64,000 nucleotides of DNA from Pigmentiphaga sp. Lineage in GTDB: Bacteria > Pseudomonadota > Gammaproteobacteria > Burkholderiales > Burkholderiaceae_B. Below are positions 8,791 through 17,324 of the stretch, piece after piece. Within the stretch, counting starts at the first letter, position 1; every line of letters begins with the position of its first letter. The position numbers and the translations under genes are program-made. The notes beneath the pieces are model-generated. The model saw only the letters and a list, made by a program, of their open reading frames with translations, searched no databases and was not told the DNA's origin. Location: positions 1-64,000 of the forward strand of contig JALOAI010000016.1 in NCBI GenBank assembly GCA_023228945.1. The letters are read 5' to 3'.

Positions 8791-8845
8791 GTTTCGACGC
8801 GCGCCGGCCTTGGCCGAGAGCGCTGATAAACGGCGAGAGCCTGGC

Positions 8846-11269
8846 TCAGTGCTTGATCACGCCACCCGCCGGAGGCTGGGATTCGCCCTTGGCGACAACG
8901 TGGGGCTCGACCTTCTGGATGTCTTCCGGCACGAAGTCGGGCATGCGCTCCAGGGCCTGTTCGAGCACTTGATCGATCCAACGGACCGGCACGATCTCGA
9001 TATCCGACTTGGCGTTATCGGGAATTTCGCTGAGATCCTTGACGTTCTCGTGCGGGATCAACACCTTTTTGATGCCGCCGCGATGGGCCGCGAGGAGTTT
9101 TTCCTTCAGGCCCCCGATGGCCAGCACTTCGCCGCGCAGTGTGATCTCGCCGGTCATGGCGACATCGGCCCGCACCGGGATGCCGGTTAACGCCGACACC
9201 ATGGCCGTGGTGATCGCAATGCCCGCCGAAGGACCATCCTTGGGCGTGGCGCCTTCAGGCACGTGCACGTGCATATCGCGCTTCTCGAAGACCTCTTCAG
9301 CGATGCCGAGCTTGCGCGCCCGCGAGCGCACCACGGTGCGCGCCGCCTCGACCGATTCCTTCATCACGTCGCCCAGCGAGCCAGTGCGCTGAATCACGCC
9401 CTTGCCCGGTATGTCGGCAACCTCGATCGTGAGGAGATCGCCGCCGACTTCCGTCCAGGCCAGGCCGGTTACCTGGCCAACCTGGTTCTCGTTCTCGGCA
9501 ATGCCGAAGGTGTAGCGGCGCACCCCGAGGAAATCGCTGAGATTGTCGGCGGTGACGTCGACGTGCTTGAGCGCTTTGTCGGTGAGCAGGCGCTTGACCA
9601 CCTTGCGGCAGATCTTGCTGACTTCGCGTTCGAGCGCCCGCACCCCCGCTTCCCGGGTGTAGTAGCGCACGATATCGCGCAATGCCGATTCCTCAACGGT
9701 GATTTCCTCGGGCTTGAGGCCGTTGTTCTTCATCAGCTTGGGCAACAGGTGCTCGCGCGCGATATGGATTTTTTCGTCTTCGGTGTAGCCCGAAAGGCGA
9801 ATCACTTCCATGCGATCGAGCAGCGCCGGCGGGATGTTCAACGTATTGCTGGTGGCCACGAACATCACGTCGGACAGATCGAAATCGACTTCGACGTAGT
9901 GATCCTGGAAGGTGTGGTTTTGCTCGGGATCGAGCACTTCGAGCAAGGCGGAAGCGGGATCGCCGCGGAAGTCCATGCCCAACTTGTCGATTTCGTCGAG
10001 CAAGAACAAGGGATTGCGGACGCCGACCTTGCTGAGATTTTGCAGCACCTTGCCCGGCATCGAGCCGATGTAGGTACGGCGATGGCCGCGGATTTCGGCT
10101 TCGTCGCGCACACCGCCCAGGGCCATGCGCACGAACTTGCGGTTGGTGGCACGGGCGATGGATTGGCCAAGCGAGGTTTTACCGACACCAGGCGCACCAA
10201 CCAGGCAGAGAATGGGCGCCTTTACCTTATCCACGCGCTGCTGCACGGCAAGATACTCGACGATGCGTTCCTTGACTTTCTCGAGGCCGTAGTGATCGTC
10301 GTCGAGCACCTTCTCGGCATTCTCGATGGAATGGTTGACGCGGCTCTTTTTACGCCATGGCAGGCCCACCAGCGTATCGATATAGTTGCGCACCACCGTG
10401 GCTTCGGCCGACATCGGCGACATCAGCTTGAGTTTCTTGAGTTCGGCGTCGGCCTTTTTGCGGGCCTCCTTGGGCATTTGCGCCGACGCGATCTTTTTCT
10501 CGAGCTCTTCGAGATCCGCGCCGTCTTCGCCCTCGCCCAATTCCTTTTGGATGGCCTTGACCTGCTCGTTGAGGTAATACTCGCGCTGGCTCTTTTCCAT
10601 CTGCTTCTTGACCCGGCCACGAATCCGCTTCTCGACCTGGAGGATGTCGAGTTCGGTTTCGAGCTGGGCCAGCAGCGCTTCCAGGCGTTCGGCGGTGCCG
10701 ATGATTTCGAGCATCTTCTGTTTTTGCTCGAGCTTGAGCGGCAGATGCGCGGCTATCGTATCGGCCAGGCGGCCCGGTTCGTCGATACCTGCGAGCGAGG
10801 TAAGAATCTCGGGTGGGATCTTCTTGTTGAGCTTCACGTATTGATCGAACTGCGCCATGATCGTACGCCGCAGAGCCTCGGTTTCGGGCCCTTGGACGGG
10901 ATCGGGCGCAACCGGGACCAGCTCGCACTGGAAGTGGCTGCCATCATCGGAGACGGAGCTGACCCGCGCGCGCTGCGTACCCTCGACCAGCACCTTGACG
11001 GTGCCATCGGGCAGCTTGAGCATCTGCAGAATGCTGGCAACGCAGCCGAGCTCATAAAGATCTTCGGGTGTCGGTTCGTCTTTGGCCGCGGATTTCTGGG
11101 CGACCAGCATGATGTTCTTGCCGCTTTCCATGGCGGTTTCCAACGCTTTGATCGAGCGCGGACGCCCGACGAACAGAGGAATCACCATGTGCGGGAATAC
11201 CACCACATCCCGCAAGGGGAGCAGCGGCAATTGGATCGGCTCGGAAGCGAGCACGGGACTGGCTGACAT
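8846..11269 (-). CDS. lon: ATP-dependent protease Lon (La)
   Basis: 807 residues, close to the 784 of E. coli Lon. Order: N-terminal substrate-binding domain (about 1-200), coiled coil (about 200-275), AAA+ module with Walker A GAPGVGKT near 357 and Walker B LFLLDEIDK, then the protease domain. The catalytic Ser is near 680 in KDGPSAGIAI, with Lys near 722 in GGLKEKLLAA. Cytosolic hexamer that degrades misfolded and regulatory proteins. It is the last gene of the tig-clpP-clpX-lon group; an intrinsic terminator lies between clpX and lon, so lon expression is probably partly independent. Confidence 0.99.
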   Translation of the reverse strand: MSASPVLASEPIQLPLLPLRDVVVFPHMVIPLFVGRPRSIKALETAMESGKNIMLVAQKSAAKDEPTPEDLYELGCVASILQMLKLPDGTVKVLVEGTQRARVSSVSDDGSHFQCELVPVAPDPVQGPETEALRRTIMAQFDQYVKLNKKIPPEILTSLAGIDEPGRLADTIAAHLPLKLEQKQKMLEIIGTAERLEALLAQLETELDILQVEKRIRGRVKKQMEKSQREYYLNEQVKAIQKELGEGEDGADLEELEKKIASAQMPKEARKKADAELKKLKLMSPMSAEATVVRNYIDTLVGLPWRKKSRVNHSIENAEKVLDDDHYGLEKVKERIVEYLAVQQRVDKVKAPILCLVGAPGVGKTSLGQSIARATNRKFVRMALGGVRDEAEIRGHRRTYIGSMPGKVLQNLSKVGVRNPLFLLDEIDKLGMDFRGDPASALLEVLDPEQNHTFQDHYVEVDFDLSDVMFVATSNTLNIPPALLDRMEVIRLSGYTEDEKIHIAREHLLPKLMKNNGLKPEEITVEESALRDIVRYYTREAGVRALEREVSKICRKVVKRLLTDKALKHVDVTADNLSDFLGVRRYTFGIAENENQVGQVTGLAWTEVGGDLLTIEVADIPGKGVIQRTGSLGDVMKESVEAARTVVRSRARKLGIAEEVFEKRDMHVHVPEGATPKDGPSAGIAITTAMVSALTGIPVRADVAMTGEITLRGEVLAIGGLKEKLLAAHRGGIKKVLIPHENVKDLSEIPDNAKSDIEIVPVRWIDQVLEQALERMPDFVPEDIQKVEPHVVAKGESQPPAGGVIKH

Positions 11270-11314
11270 GAGGAGTTTCCTTAACGCGTGTCTGCGACCA
11301 GTATGGGGACAAAA

Positions 11315-11336
11315 AAGCGGGGTTCAAGCCCCGCTT
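11315..11336 (-). terminator. Intrinsic terminator between clpX and lon
   Basis: AAGCGGGG and CCCCGCTT form an eight-base stem with a six-base loop, followed on the minus strand by a T run. Its place 16 bases past the clpX stop suggests it ends or attenuates tig-clpP-clpX transcription before lon. Confidence 0.85.
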
Positions 11337-11351
11337 CAGGTGTTGCCTGAA

Positions 11352-12626
11352 TCAGTTGCCTCCCGACGCCGCCTTTGACGGCTCATCGGCATAAATCAAC
11401 AGGGGCGGGCCCACGCCTTCGATGGTTTGCTCGTCGAGCACCACTTTGCTGATGCGGCCCGGTTCGGAGGGAAGATCGTACATGGTGTCGAGCAAGGCCG
11501 CCTCCAGGATGGAGCGCAGGCCGCGCGCACCGGTTTTGCGCTTGAGCGCCTTGCGGGCGATGGCCGAAAGCGCACCCGGACGGATGTCGAGCTCGGCATC
11601 TTCCATGGAGAACAGCTTCTGGAACTGCTTGACCAGGGCGTTCTTGGGCTCGGTGAGGATTTTGATCAGCGCGGCTTCGTCGAGTTCGCTGAGCGTGGCG
11701 ATGACCGGAAGGCGGCCCACCAGTTCGGGGATGATGCCGAACTTGACGAGATCCTCGGGCTCGACCTCGCCGAAGGTTTGGCCGACGCTGCTTTCGCTCT
11801 TGGCCTTGACCGAGGCGCCGAAACCGATACCCGAGCGTTCGGTGCGGTTGCGGATGACCTTGTCGAGGCCATCGAAGGCGCCGCCGCAGATGAACAGGAT
11901 GTTGGTGGTATCGATCTGGACGAAATCCTGGTTGGGATGCTTGCGCCCGCCCTGCGGCGGCACCGAGGCCACCGTGCCTTCGATGAGCTTGAGCAAGGCC
12001 TGCTGCACGCCCTCGCCGGAGACGTCGCGGGTGATCGACGGATTGTCGGCCTTGCGCGAGATCTTGTCGATCTCGTCGATATAGACGATACCTCGCTGGG
12101 CTTTCTCGACCTCGTAGTTGCAGTTCTGCAGCAGCTTCTGGATGATGTTTTCAACATCCTCGCCGACGTAGCCGGCTTCGGTGAGCGTGGTGGCATCGGC
12201 CATCACGAACGGCACGTCGAGCATGCGGGCCAGCGTTTGCGCCAGCAATGTTTTGCCCGAGCCGGTTGGCCCGATCAGCAAGATATTGCTTTTGGTCAGC
12301 TCGACGTCGTCTTTACCGCCATTGGCATGGCGGATCCGCTTGTAATGGTTGTATACCGCCACCGCCAGAATGCGCTTGGCGCGATCCTGGCCAATGACGT
12401 ACTCATCGAGCGTGTGGCGAATCTCGGCCGGTGTGGGCAGATCCGCCTTGGCCCCCTGAGCGGTATCGGGCGAGAGTTCGTCGCGAATGATGTCGTTGCA
12501 GAGATCGATGCACTCGTCGCAAATGAAAACCGACGGGCCTGCGATCAGCTTGCGGACCTCATGCTGGCTCTTGTTGCAAAACGAGCAGTACAGGAGTTTG
12601 TCGGCGGTTCCTTTTTTATCGGCCAT
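11352..12626 (-). CDS. clpX: ClpXP unfoldase subunit ClpX
   Basis: 424 residues, the normal length. The N-terminal C4 zinc-binding domain uses Cys14, Cys17, Cys36 and Cys39. Walker A GPTGSGKT is at 119-126, followed by Walker B YIDEIDKI. The IGFGA region after the sensor matches the IGF loop that docks onto ClpP. The gene starts two bases after the clpP stop and is co-transcribed with it. It unfolds ssrA-tagged and other substrates and feeds them to ClpP. Confidence 0.99.
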   Translation of the reverse strand: MADKKGTADKLLYCSFCNKSQHEVRKLIAGPSVFICDECIDLCNDIIRDELSPDTAQGAKADLPTPAEIRHTLDEYVIGQDRAKRILAVAVYNHYKRIRHANGGKDDVELTKSNILLIGPTGSGKTLLAQTLARMLDVPFVMADATTLTEAGYVGEDVENIIQKLLQNCNYEVEKAQRGIVYIDEIDKISRKADNPSITRDVSGEGVQQALLKLIEGTVASVPPQGGRKHPNQDFVQIDTTNILFICGGAFDGLDKVIRNRTERSGIGFGASVKAKSESSVGQTFGEVEPEDLVKFGIIPELVGRLPVIATLSELDEAALIKILTEPKNALVKQFQKLFSMEDAELDIRPGALSAIARKALKRKTGARGLRSILEAALLDTMYDLPSEPGRISKVVLDEQTIEGVGPPLLIYADEPSKAASGGN

Positions 12627-12628
12627 AG

Positions 12629-13285
12629 TCAGTCCTCATCGGAACGGGACGTCAGCACCTTGTCGATCAGACCATAGGTTGCCGCGTCGGGCGCCGACAT
12701 GAAGGTGTCGCGCTCGGTGTCCCGTTCGATACGCTCGACGGACTGGCCGGTGCGCTCCGCCAGGATGGCGTTGAGGCGCTGACGCAGATCCAGGATCTCG
12801 CGCGCCTGGATCTGGATGTCGGACGCCTGGCCCTGTGCGCCACCCGATGGCTGGTGGATCATGATCCGGGAGTTGGGCAACGCAAAGCGCTTGCCCTTGC
12901 CGCCCGCCGCCAACAGGAAGGCACCCATGCTGGCCGCCATGCCGGTGCACAAGGTAGACACCTCCGGCTTGACGAAGTTCATGGTGTCGTAGATGGCCAT
13001 GCCGGCGTATACCGAGCCCCCCGGGGAATTGATATACAGCGCGATGTCTTTGTCCGGATTTTCGGATTCCAGGAACAGCAATTGCGCCACCACGAGGTTG
13101 GCGGTCTGGTCGTTGACCGGACCCACCATGAATATCACACGCTCCTTGAGCAGCCGCGAGTAAATATCGTAGGAGCGCTCGCCCCGGCCGGATTGCTCGA
13201 CCACCATGGGGATATAGCCCAGGCCGGACGGCACCATGGCCTGTCCGCCAAAGGTGGCCGCGTAGAAGTCATTGAAGCGTTGCAT
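12629..13285 (-). CDS. clpP: ATP-dependent Clp protease proteolytic subunit
   Basis: 218 residues, slightly longer than the 207 of E. coli. Catalytic Ser119 is in GMAASMGAF and His144 in IMIHQPSGG; the Asp lies in the conserved C-terminal ERDT/RD region. The glycine-rich SPGGSVYAG oxyanion loop is present. The first 15-20 residues are a short propeptide-like extension. It lies between tig and clpX with tight spacing, the usual order for this operon. Confidence 0.99.
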   Translation of the reverse strand: MQRFNDFYAATFGGQAMVPSGLGYIPMVVEQSGRGERSYDIYSRLLKERVIFMVGPVNDQTANLVVAQLLFLESENPDKDIALYINSPGGSVYAGMAIYDTMNFVKPEVSTLCTGMAASMGAFLLAAGGKGKRFALPNSRIMIHQPSGGAQGQASDIQIQAREILDLRQRLNAILAERTGQSVERIERDTERDTFMSAPDAATYGLIDKVLTSRSDED

Positions 13286-13328
13286 AGCCGGTTTCCTGCG
13301 TAATGAAAATGAACGGCGGCGGTACGGA

Positions 13329-14654
13329 TCAGGCGCCGTTCTGGCCGTTCTGGCCCATGAGCTCGTCGAAACTTACGGGCTTGTCGGTAACCTTGGCCTT
13401 TTCGAGCACCAAAGCCACCACGTTGTCTTCGACCACGATCGCCTCGACCTCGGCCAGCCGCTCGCGGTCGGACAGGTAATAGCGTACGACCTCGGCTGGC
13501 GACTCATAGTTGCGGGCGAAGTCTTCGATCTTGGCGCGCACCTGATCGGGCTTGGCCTGGAGATCGTTCTGCTTGACCAGTTCGGATACGGTAAGGCCCA
13601 GACGCACGCGGCGCTCGGCCTCGGGGGTGAAGGCATCGGCGGGCACCGGGATGTCGTCGGCGTTGGGCAGGCCGCGGCGACGGAGTTCTTCGCGGGCGGC
13701 CTTCACGCGGCTTTCGGTTTCGGATTCGATGAGAGACTTGGGAACGTCGAACGAAACCGCCTTGACCAGGGCATCCATCACGCTGGACTTGGTGCGGGCC
13801 TGGGCACGCGCCGCGACCTCGCGCTCAAGGTTGCCACGGATATCGTCACGCAGCTTGGCGATGTCGCCTTCGGCCTGGCCCAGCGATTTGGCGAACTCGG
13901 CATCGACCTCGGGCAGCACGCCTTCGGCGACTTCTTTTACCGTGATGATGAACTGGGCCGTTTTGCCGGCCACCGCGGCCGAGCCGTAGTCTTCCGGGAA
14001 GGTGAGCGGAAAGGTTTTGCTTTCACCGGCCTTGAGGCCGCGCACCGCTTCTTCGAACTCGGGCAGCATGCGACCCTGGCCCAGGACGAAAGGGAAATCG
14101 GCAGCCGTGCCGCCCTCGAAGGCGACGTCATCGATCTTGCCTTCGAAGTCGATGGTGACGCGATCGTTGTCTTGCGCCGCGCGATCGGCGGCGGGCTGGT
14201 AGTTCACGCGTTGCTGGCGCAGGATCTCGACGGTGCGCTCGACCTCGGGGTCGCCCACCGACACCTCGGCCCGCTCGACTTCGAGCGCGGCGAGGTCGGG
14301 CAGCTCGACCTGGGGGAAAACCTCGAAGGTGGCCACGAAGGCCAAAGTGTCGGCTTCCACGCCTTCGCTTTTGGGCTCGATGCGCGGCATACCGGCCACG
14401 CGAAGCTCGGCCTGGTTCACGGCCTGCTCGAATGCCGAGCCGACTTTATCGTTGATGACGTCCATGCGGATGCCGGGCGCATGCGAGCGCTCCAGCATCG
14501 ACATGGGCACCTTGCCCGGACGGAAGCCCGGCGCCTTGGCCTGGCGCTGGACCCTTTTGAGCTGCGCCTGGACCTCTTGTTCGACATCGGCCATGGCAAC
14601 GGCGAGTTCGACTCGGCGCTCGAGGCCGGAAACGGTTTCAACCACAGGCTGCAT
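13329..14654 (-). CDS. tig: Trigger factor, ribosome-associated chaperone and prolyl isomerase
   Basis: 441 residues, family length about 430-450. The N-terminal ribosome-binding domain (1-145) has the signature region GFRPGKVP. The FKBP-like isomerase domain is about 150-250 (DRVTIDFEGKIDD). The C-terminal helical chaperone arms follow. The last residues (NGQNGQNGA-like) are a low-complexity tail. It is the promoter-proximal gene of the tig-clpP-clpX unit. The 45 bases upstream include a TATACT at 14703-14708 on the minus strand that could be its -10 box; no clear -35 is seen because the upstream DNA is the terminator of the preceding gene. Confidence 0.98.
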   Translation of the reverse strand: MQPVVETVSGLERRVELAVAMADVEQEVQAQLKRVQRQAKAPGFRPGKVPMSMLERSHAPGIRMDVINDKVGSAFEQAVNQAELRVAGMPRIEPKSEGVEADTLAFVATFEVFPQVELPDLAALEVERAEVSVGDPEVERTVEILRQQRVNYQPAADRAAQDNDRVTIDFEGKIDDVAFEGGTAADFPFVLGQGRMLPEFEEAVRGLKAGESKTFPLTFPEDYGSAAVAGKTAQFIITVKEVAEGVLPEVDAEFAKSLGQAEGDIAKLRDDIRGNLEREVAARAQARTKSSVMDALVKAVSFDVPKSLIESETESRVKAAREELRRRGLPNADDIPVPADAFTPEAERRVRLGLTVSELVKQNDLQAKPDQVRAKIEDFARNYESPAEVVRYYLSDRERLAEVEAIVVEDNVVALVLEKAKVTDKPVSFDELMGQNGQNGA

Positions 14655-14717
14655 GAAAAACCTATCTGTGTAAAAGAGTTGGATGACAAGAAATCTAGCA
14701 GGCTAGTATAAAACATA

Positions 14718-14757
14718 AGGCGGCGGCGTCCGGACCGTCGTCCGTGCGCCGCCGCCT
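14718..14757 (-). terminator. Hairpin terminator after the uracil-type permease
   Basis: Perfect 11-base arms AGGCGGCGGCG and CGCCGCCGCCT around an 18-base loop, followed on the minus strand by a T-rich stretch. It separates the permease gene from the tig promoter region. Confidence 0.65.
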
Positions 14758-14793
14758 GCAACCGCTACGGCTGGAGAGAGCCGGTTCGCCGCT

Positions 14794-16110
14794 TCAGTAA
14801 GCGTCGCGGCGGCGATTCAGCAACCAATACAGAATGATGGCGCCAAACGTGGCCGTGCCGATACCATTGAGCACGAAACTGCCGAAGGTCAGCGTGAAAT
14901 CGCCGGCCCCGAAAATCATGGTGATCGCGACCACGATCAGATTGCGGTTATCGGTAAAGTCGACCCGGTTCTGGATCCAGATCCGCGCCCCGGCCACCGT
15001 GATCAGGCCGAAAACCACCACCGACACGCCACCCAGCACCGGCCCCGGAATGGCGTGGATCAGGGCGCCGAACTTGGGCGAGAAACCCAACAATATCGCG
15101 ATCACGCCCGCCACCACGAACACCAGGGTGGAGTAAATTCGCGTCACCGACATGACGCCGATGTTTTCGGCATAGGTGGTCATGCCGGTACCGCCCACCG
15201 CCCCCGACACCATGGTGGCCACTCCGTCGCCGACGAAGGCCCGGCCAAGATAGCCGTCCAGATCGCGGCCCGTCATGGCCGCGACCGCCTTGATATGGCC
15301 AAGGTTCTCCGCCACCAGGATCACGACGACCGGGACGATTAGGCCCATGGCCTCGAGATGGAACTCGGGACGGGTGAATTGCGGCGCGCCCAGCCACGCG
15401 GCCGCCCCCACCGCCGAGAGATCCATGGGCGTCCCCCAGCCCAGCCCATTGGCCAGGATGTAGTAAATGACGCAGGCGAGGATCAGGCCGACCAGGATCA
15501 GCAGACGCTGGGTCATGCCGCGGGTATAGACCGCCACCCCGCCCACGCACAGCATGGTCACCACCGCCATGAAGGCATCGAAGCCGCCACCGCCAACCGC
15601 GCCGCGCGCGGCAATCGGGGCCAGGTGCAAGCCGATCACCGCCACCACCGCGCCGGTCACGACGGGCGGCATCAGGGCTTCGATCCAGGCGGTGCCGCCT
15701 CCAGGGCGCGAACTGAAGTACCACACGACGGCGCCGATCAGGGCGTAGACCAGGCCGCAAACGATGATGGCGCCCAAGGCCACGCCGATGTTGGCGTTGG
15801 CTCCCGCTCCGGCGTATCCCGTGGCGGCGATCACGCCGCCGATGAAGGCGAAGCTGGAGCCCAGATAGCTCGGCACCCGGCCACGGACGAACAAGAAGAA
15901 AATCAATGTACCCACCCCGGACATCAGGATGGCCACGTTGGCGTCGAAGCCCATCAGCAGCGGGGCGAGCACCGTGGCGCCGAACATGGCCACCACGTGC
16001 TGAACCCCCATCGCTATCGTTTGCGTCGCGGACAAACGCTCGTCGGGCGCCACGACGGAACCTTCGGCGGCATACACGCGCCGCCAGCGCGGAATCAAAG
16101 ATTGGGACAT
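14794..16110 (-). CDS. NCS2 family uracil/xanthine permease
   Basis: 438 residues with about 12-14 hydrophobic segments. The N-terminal block (ERLSATQTIAMGVQHVVAMF) and the later region that includes AENLGHIKAVAAMTG match the nucleobase-ascorbate transporter (UraA-like) signature. The Glu in AENLGH corresponds to the substrate-binding glutamate of UraA. The start at ATG 16110 is picked because family N-termini are short; the ribosome-binding site is poor, and a longer frame up to 16197 exists. Proton-coupled uptake of uracil is the likely role. It is a single-gene unit with its own terminator, divergent from scpB. Confidence 0.92.
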   Translation of the reverse strand: MSQSLIPRWRRVYAAEGSVVAPDERLSATQTIAMGVQHVVAMFGATVLAPLLMGFDANVAILMSGVGTLIFFLFVRGRVPSYLGSSFAFIGGVIAATGYAGAGANANIGVALGAIIVCGLVYALIGAVVWYFSSRPGGGTAWIEALMPPVVTGAVVAVIGLHLAPIAARGAVGGGGFDAFMAVVTMLCVGGVAVYTRGMTQRLLILVGLILACVIYYILANGLGWGTPMDLSAVGAAAWLGAPQFTRPEFHLEAMGLIVPVVVILVAENLGHIKAVAAMTGRDLDGYLGRAFVGDGVATMVSGAVGGTGMTTYAENIGVMSVTRIYSTLVFVVAGVIAILLGFSPKFGALIHAIPGPVLGGVSVVVFGLITVAGARIWIQNRVDFTDNRNLIVVAITMIFGAGDFTLTFGSFVLNGIGTATFGAIILYWLLNRRRDAY

Positions 16111-16610
16111 GGCAGGATTTTTGGAGTTGTCTTGTTGAAAATCGGGGAAGGACCACCACTTGGAAGGGGACGCGCCATGCAACGCCCGCGCCGGCATCCG
16201 GCGGCGATTATCTCGCGTTTCAGCGTGGCCGGGCGCCTCGCGGCCCTGCAGGCGCGGTCAGGCAAACCGCCAAAATTCAGTAGCATGCACACGTCGGCGT
16301 GTGTTAAGATTATTCTTCAAGTGGTTATGGTTGTGGCGCCTGCGCCCGGGCAAATACCGGGTGGTGCCGGCCGGCAGGCACTGATTGCCCGGCTGGCGGG
16401 CTCCGGCAAAGATGCGGTGGTTCCCGCCCATCTCTTCGCCACCAGGCAATCCGCCCTCAAGATTCAACGCGTTTTCCGCCGTATCTCCAGGCTGTCCGCC
16501 AGAGAACATGCTGCCGAGGTTCCGGGTTTCCGGGATCGGCATGGCGCGAACCGGAATTCGAATCCAGCAACACCATCCCGCCGATCGGGATCCAACGAAC
16601 CGACGAGTGC
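16111..16610. other. Divergent intergenic region between the permease gene and scpB
   Basis: 500 bases. Open frames cross it on both strands, including one that ends in the scpB ATG as ATGA, but their composition does not look like protein and no start site is supported. An AT-richer patch at about 16300-16335 could hold promoter elements. scpA, the usual neighbour of scpB, is not here. Confidence 0.5.
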
Positions 16611-17324
16611 ATGAATACCCACGAGGCCAAGCTCGTGCTGGAAACCGCCTTGCTATGCGCGCCGCAACCGGTACCGCTTTCCGCCCTGCGCGGCTTGTTT
16701 GCCGATGCCCTGGAGCCGGCCGAGATTCGCGCCATCTTGCAGGAGCTGGCGCAAGACTGGGCCGAGCGCGGCATGGAGCTGGTGTCGCTCGCCGGCGGCT
16801 GGCGCTTCCAAAGCCGGGCCAGCATGCGGCCTTATCTTGAACGCATGCATCCCGAGAAGCCGCCCCGCTACTCGCGTGCCGTGCTCGAAACCCTCGCCAT
16901 CATCGCCTACCGGCAGCCTGTTACCCGCGGCGATATCGAAGACATCCGCGGGGTCAGCGTCTCCACCCAGGTGGTGCGAGCGCTCGAAGACCGCGGTTGG
17001 ATCGAGGCGATCGGCCACCGGGAGGCGCCAGGACGACCCACTTTGTTCGGCACCACGCGGCAGTTTCTCGACGATCTCGGCTTGCCGGCCCTCGACGCCC
17101 TGCCCGAGCTCGAAGCCGTCGACCCCGCCAAGGCCCTGGCCGGACTCGACCTTGCCGCGTCGGACCTGCCCGATGCGCAGGCCGATGCCGACATTTCCGC
17201 CACCGCCGAACTGGCGGCCGACGCCAACACGCCGGAACCCCCGGCCTCCCACACTCAGGCTCCGGACGCTTTACCGGACCCGGATTCCAACGATCAAGAA
17301 CCCGAGACATCACACACACCATGA
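16611..17324 (+). CDS. scpB: Chromosome segregation protein ScpB
   Basis: 237 residues. The first 170 make the two winged-helix domains of the condensin kleisin-interacting subunit; conserved blocks are ETALLCAPQPV near the start, ETLAIIAYRQPVTRGDIE around 90-107, and GRPTLFGTT near 140. The last 60 residues are an acidic, Ala/Pro-rich tail, common in beta-proteobacteria. ScpB acts with Smc and ScpA to organise the chromosome. The stop overlaps the rluB start (ATGA), so the two are coupled. The usual partner scpA is absent upstream. Confidence 0.95.
   Translation: MNTHEAKLVLETALLCAPQPVPLSALRGLFADALEPAEIRAILQELAQDWAERGMELVSLAGGWRFQSRASMRPYLERMHPEKPPRYSRAVLETLAIIAYRQPVTRGDIEDIRGVSVSTQVVRALEDRGWIEAIGHREAPGRPTLFGTTRQFLDDLGLPALDALPELEAVDPAKALAGLDLAASDLPDAQADADISATAELAADANTPEPPASHTQAPDALPDPDSNDQEPETSHTP

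Larger units (their letters stand above)
8213..8845. other. Long intergenic region between H-NS and lon
   Basis: About 630 bases with no convincing protein gene. The part near 8290-8350 is AT-rich and probably carries the H-NS promoter. A possible 75-codon plus-strand frame at 8371-8598 has no ribosome-binding site or family match. A good-looking plus-strand promoter at 8649-8677 and the lon terminator at 8757-8790 are listed separately. An 8-base inverted repeat (TGCCGCGG/CCGCGGCA) spans 8655-8687. Confidence 0.6.

Noticed and set aside
9263..11266. A plus-strand frame of about 670 codons
   Set aside because: It lies fully opposite lon, whose domain order and catalytic residues are certain. 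No family similarity and no ribosome-binding site.
13272..14711. A plus-strand frame of about 480 codons
   Set aside because: Antisense to trigger factor; repetitive Gly/His/Leu composition without motifs.
15358..16614. A plus-strand frame ending in an ATGA overlap with scpB
   Set aside because: The overlap looked like operon coupling, but most of the frame is antisense to the permease and the remaining part has no protein-like composition or start site.
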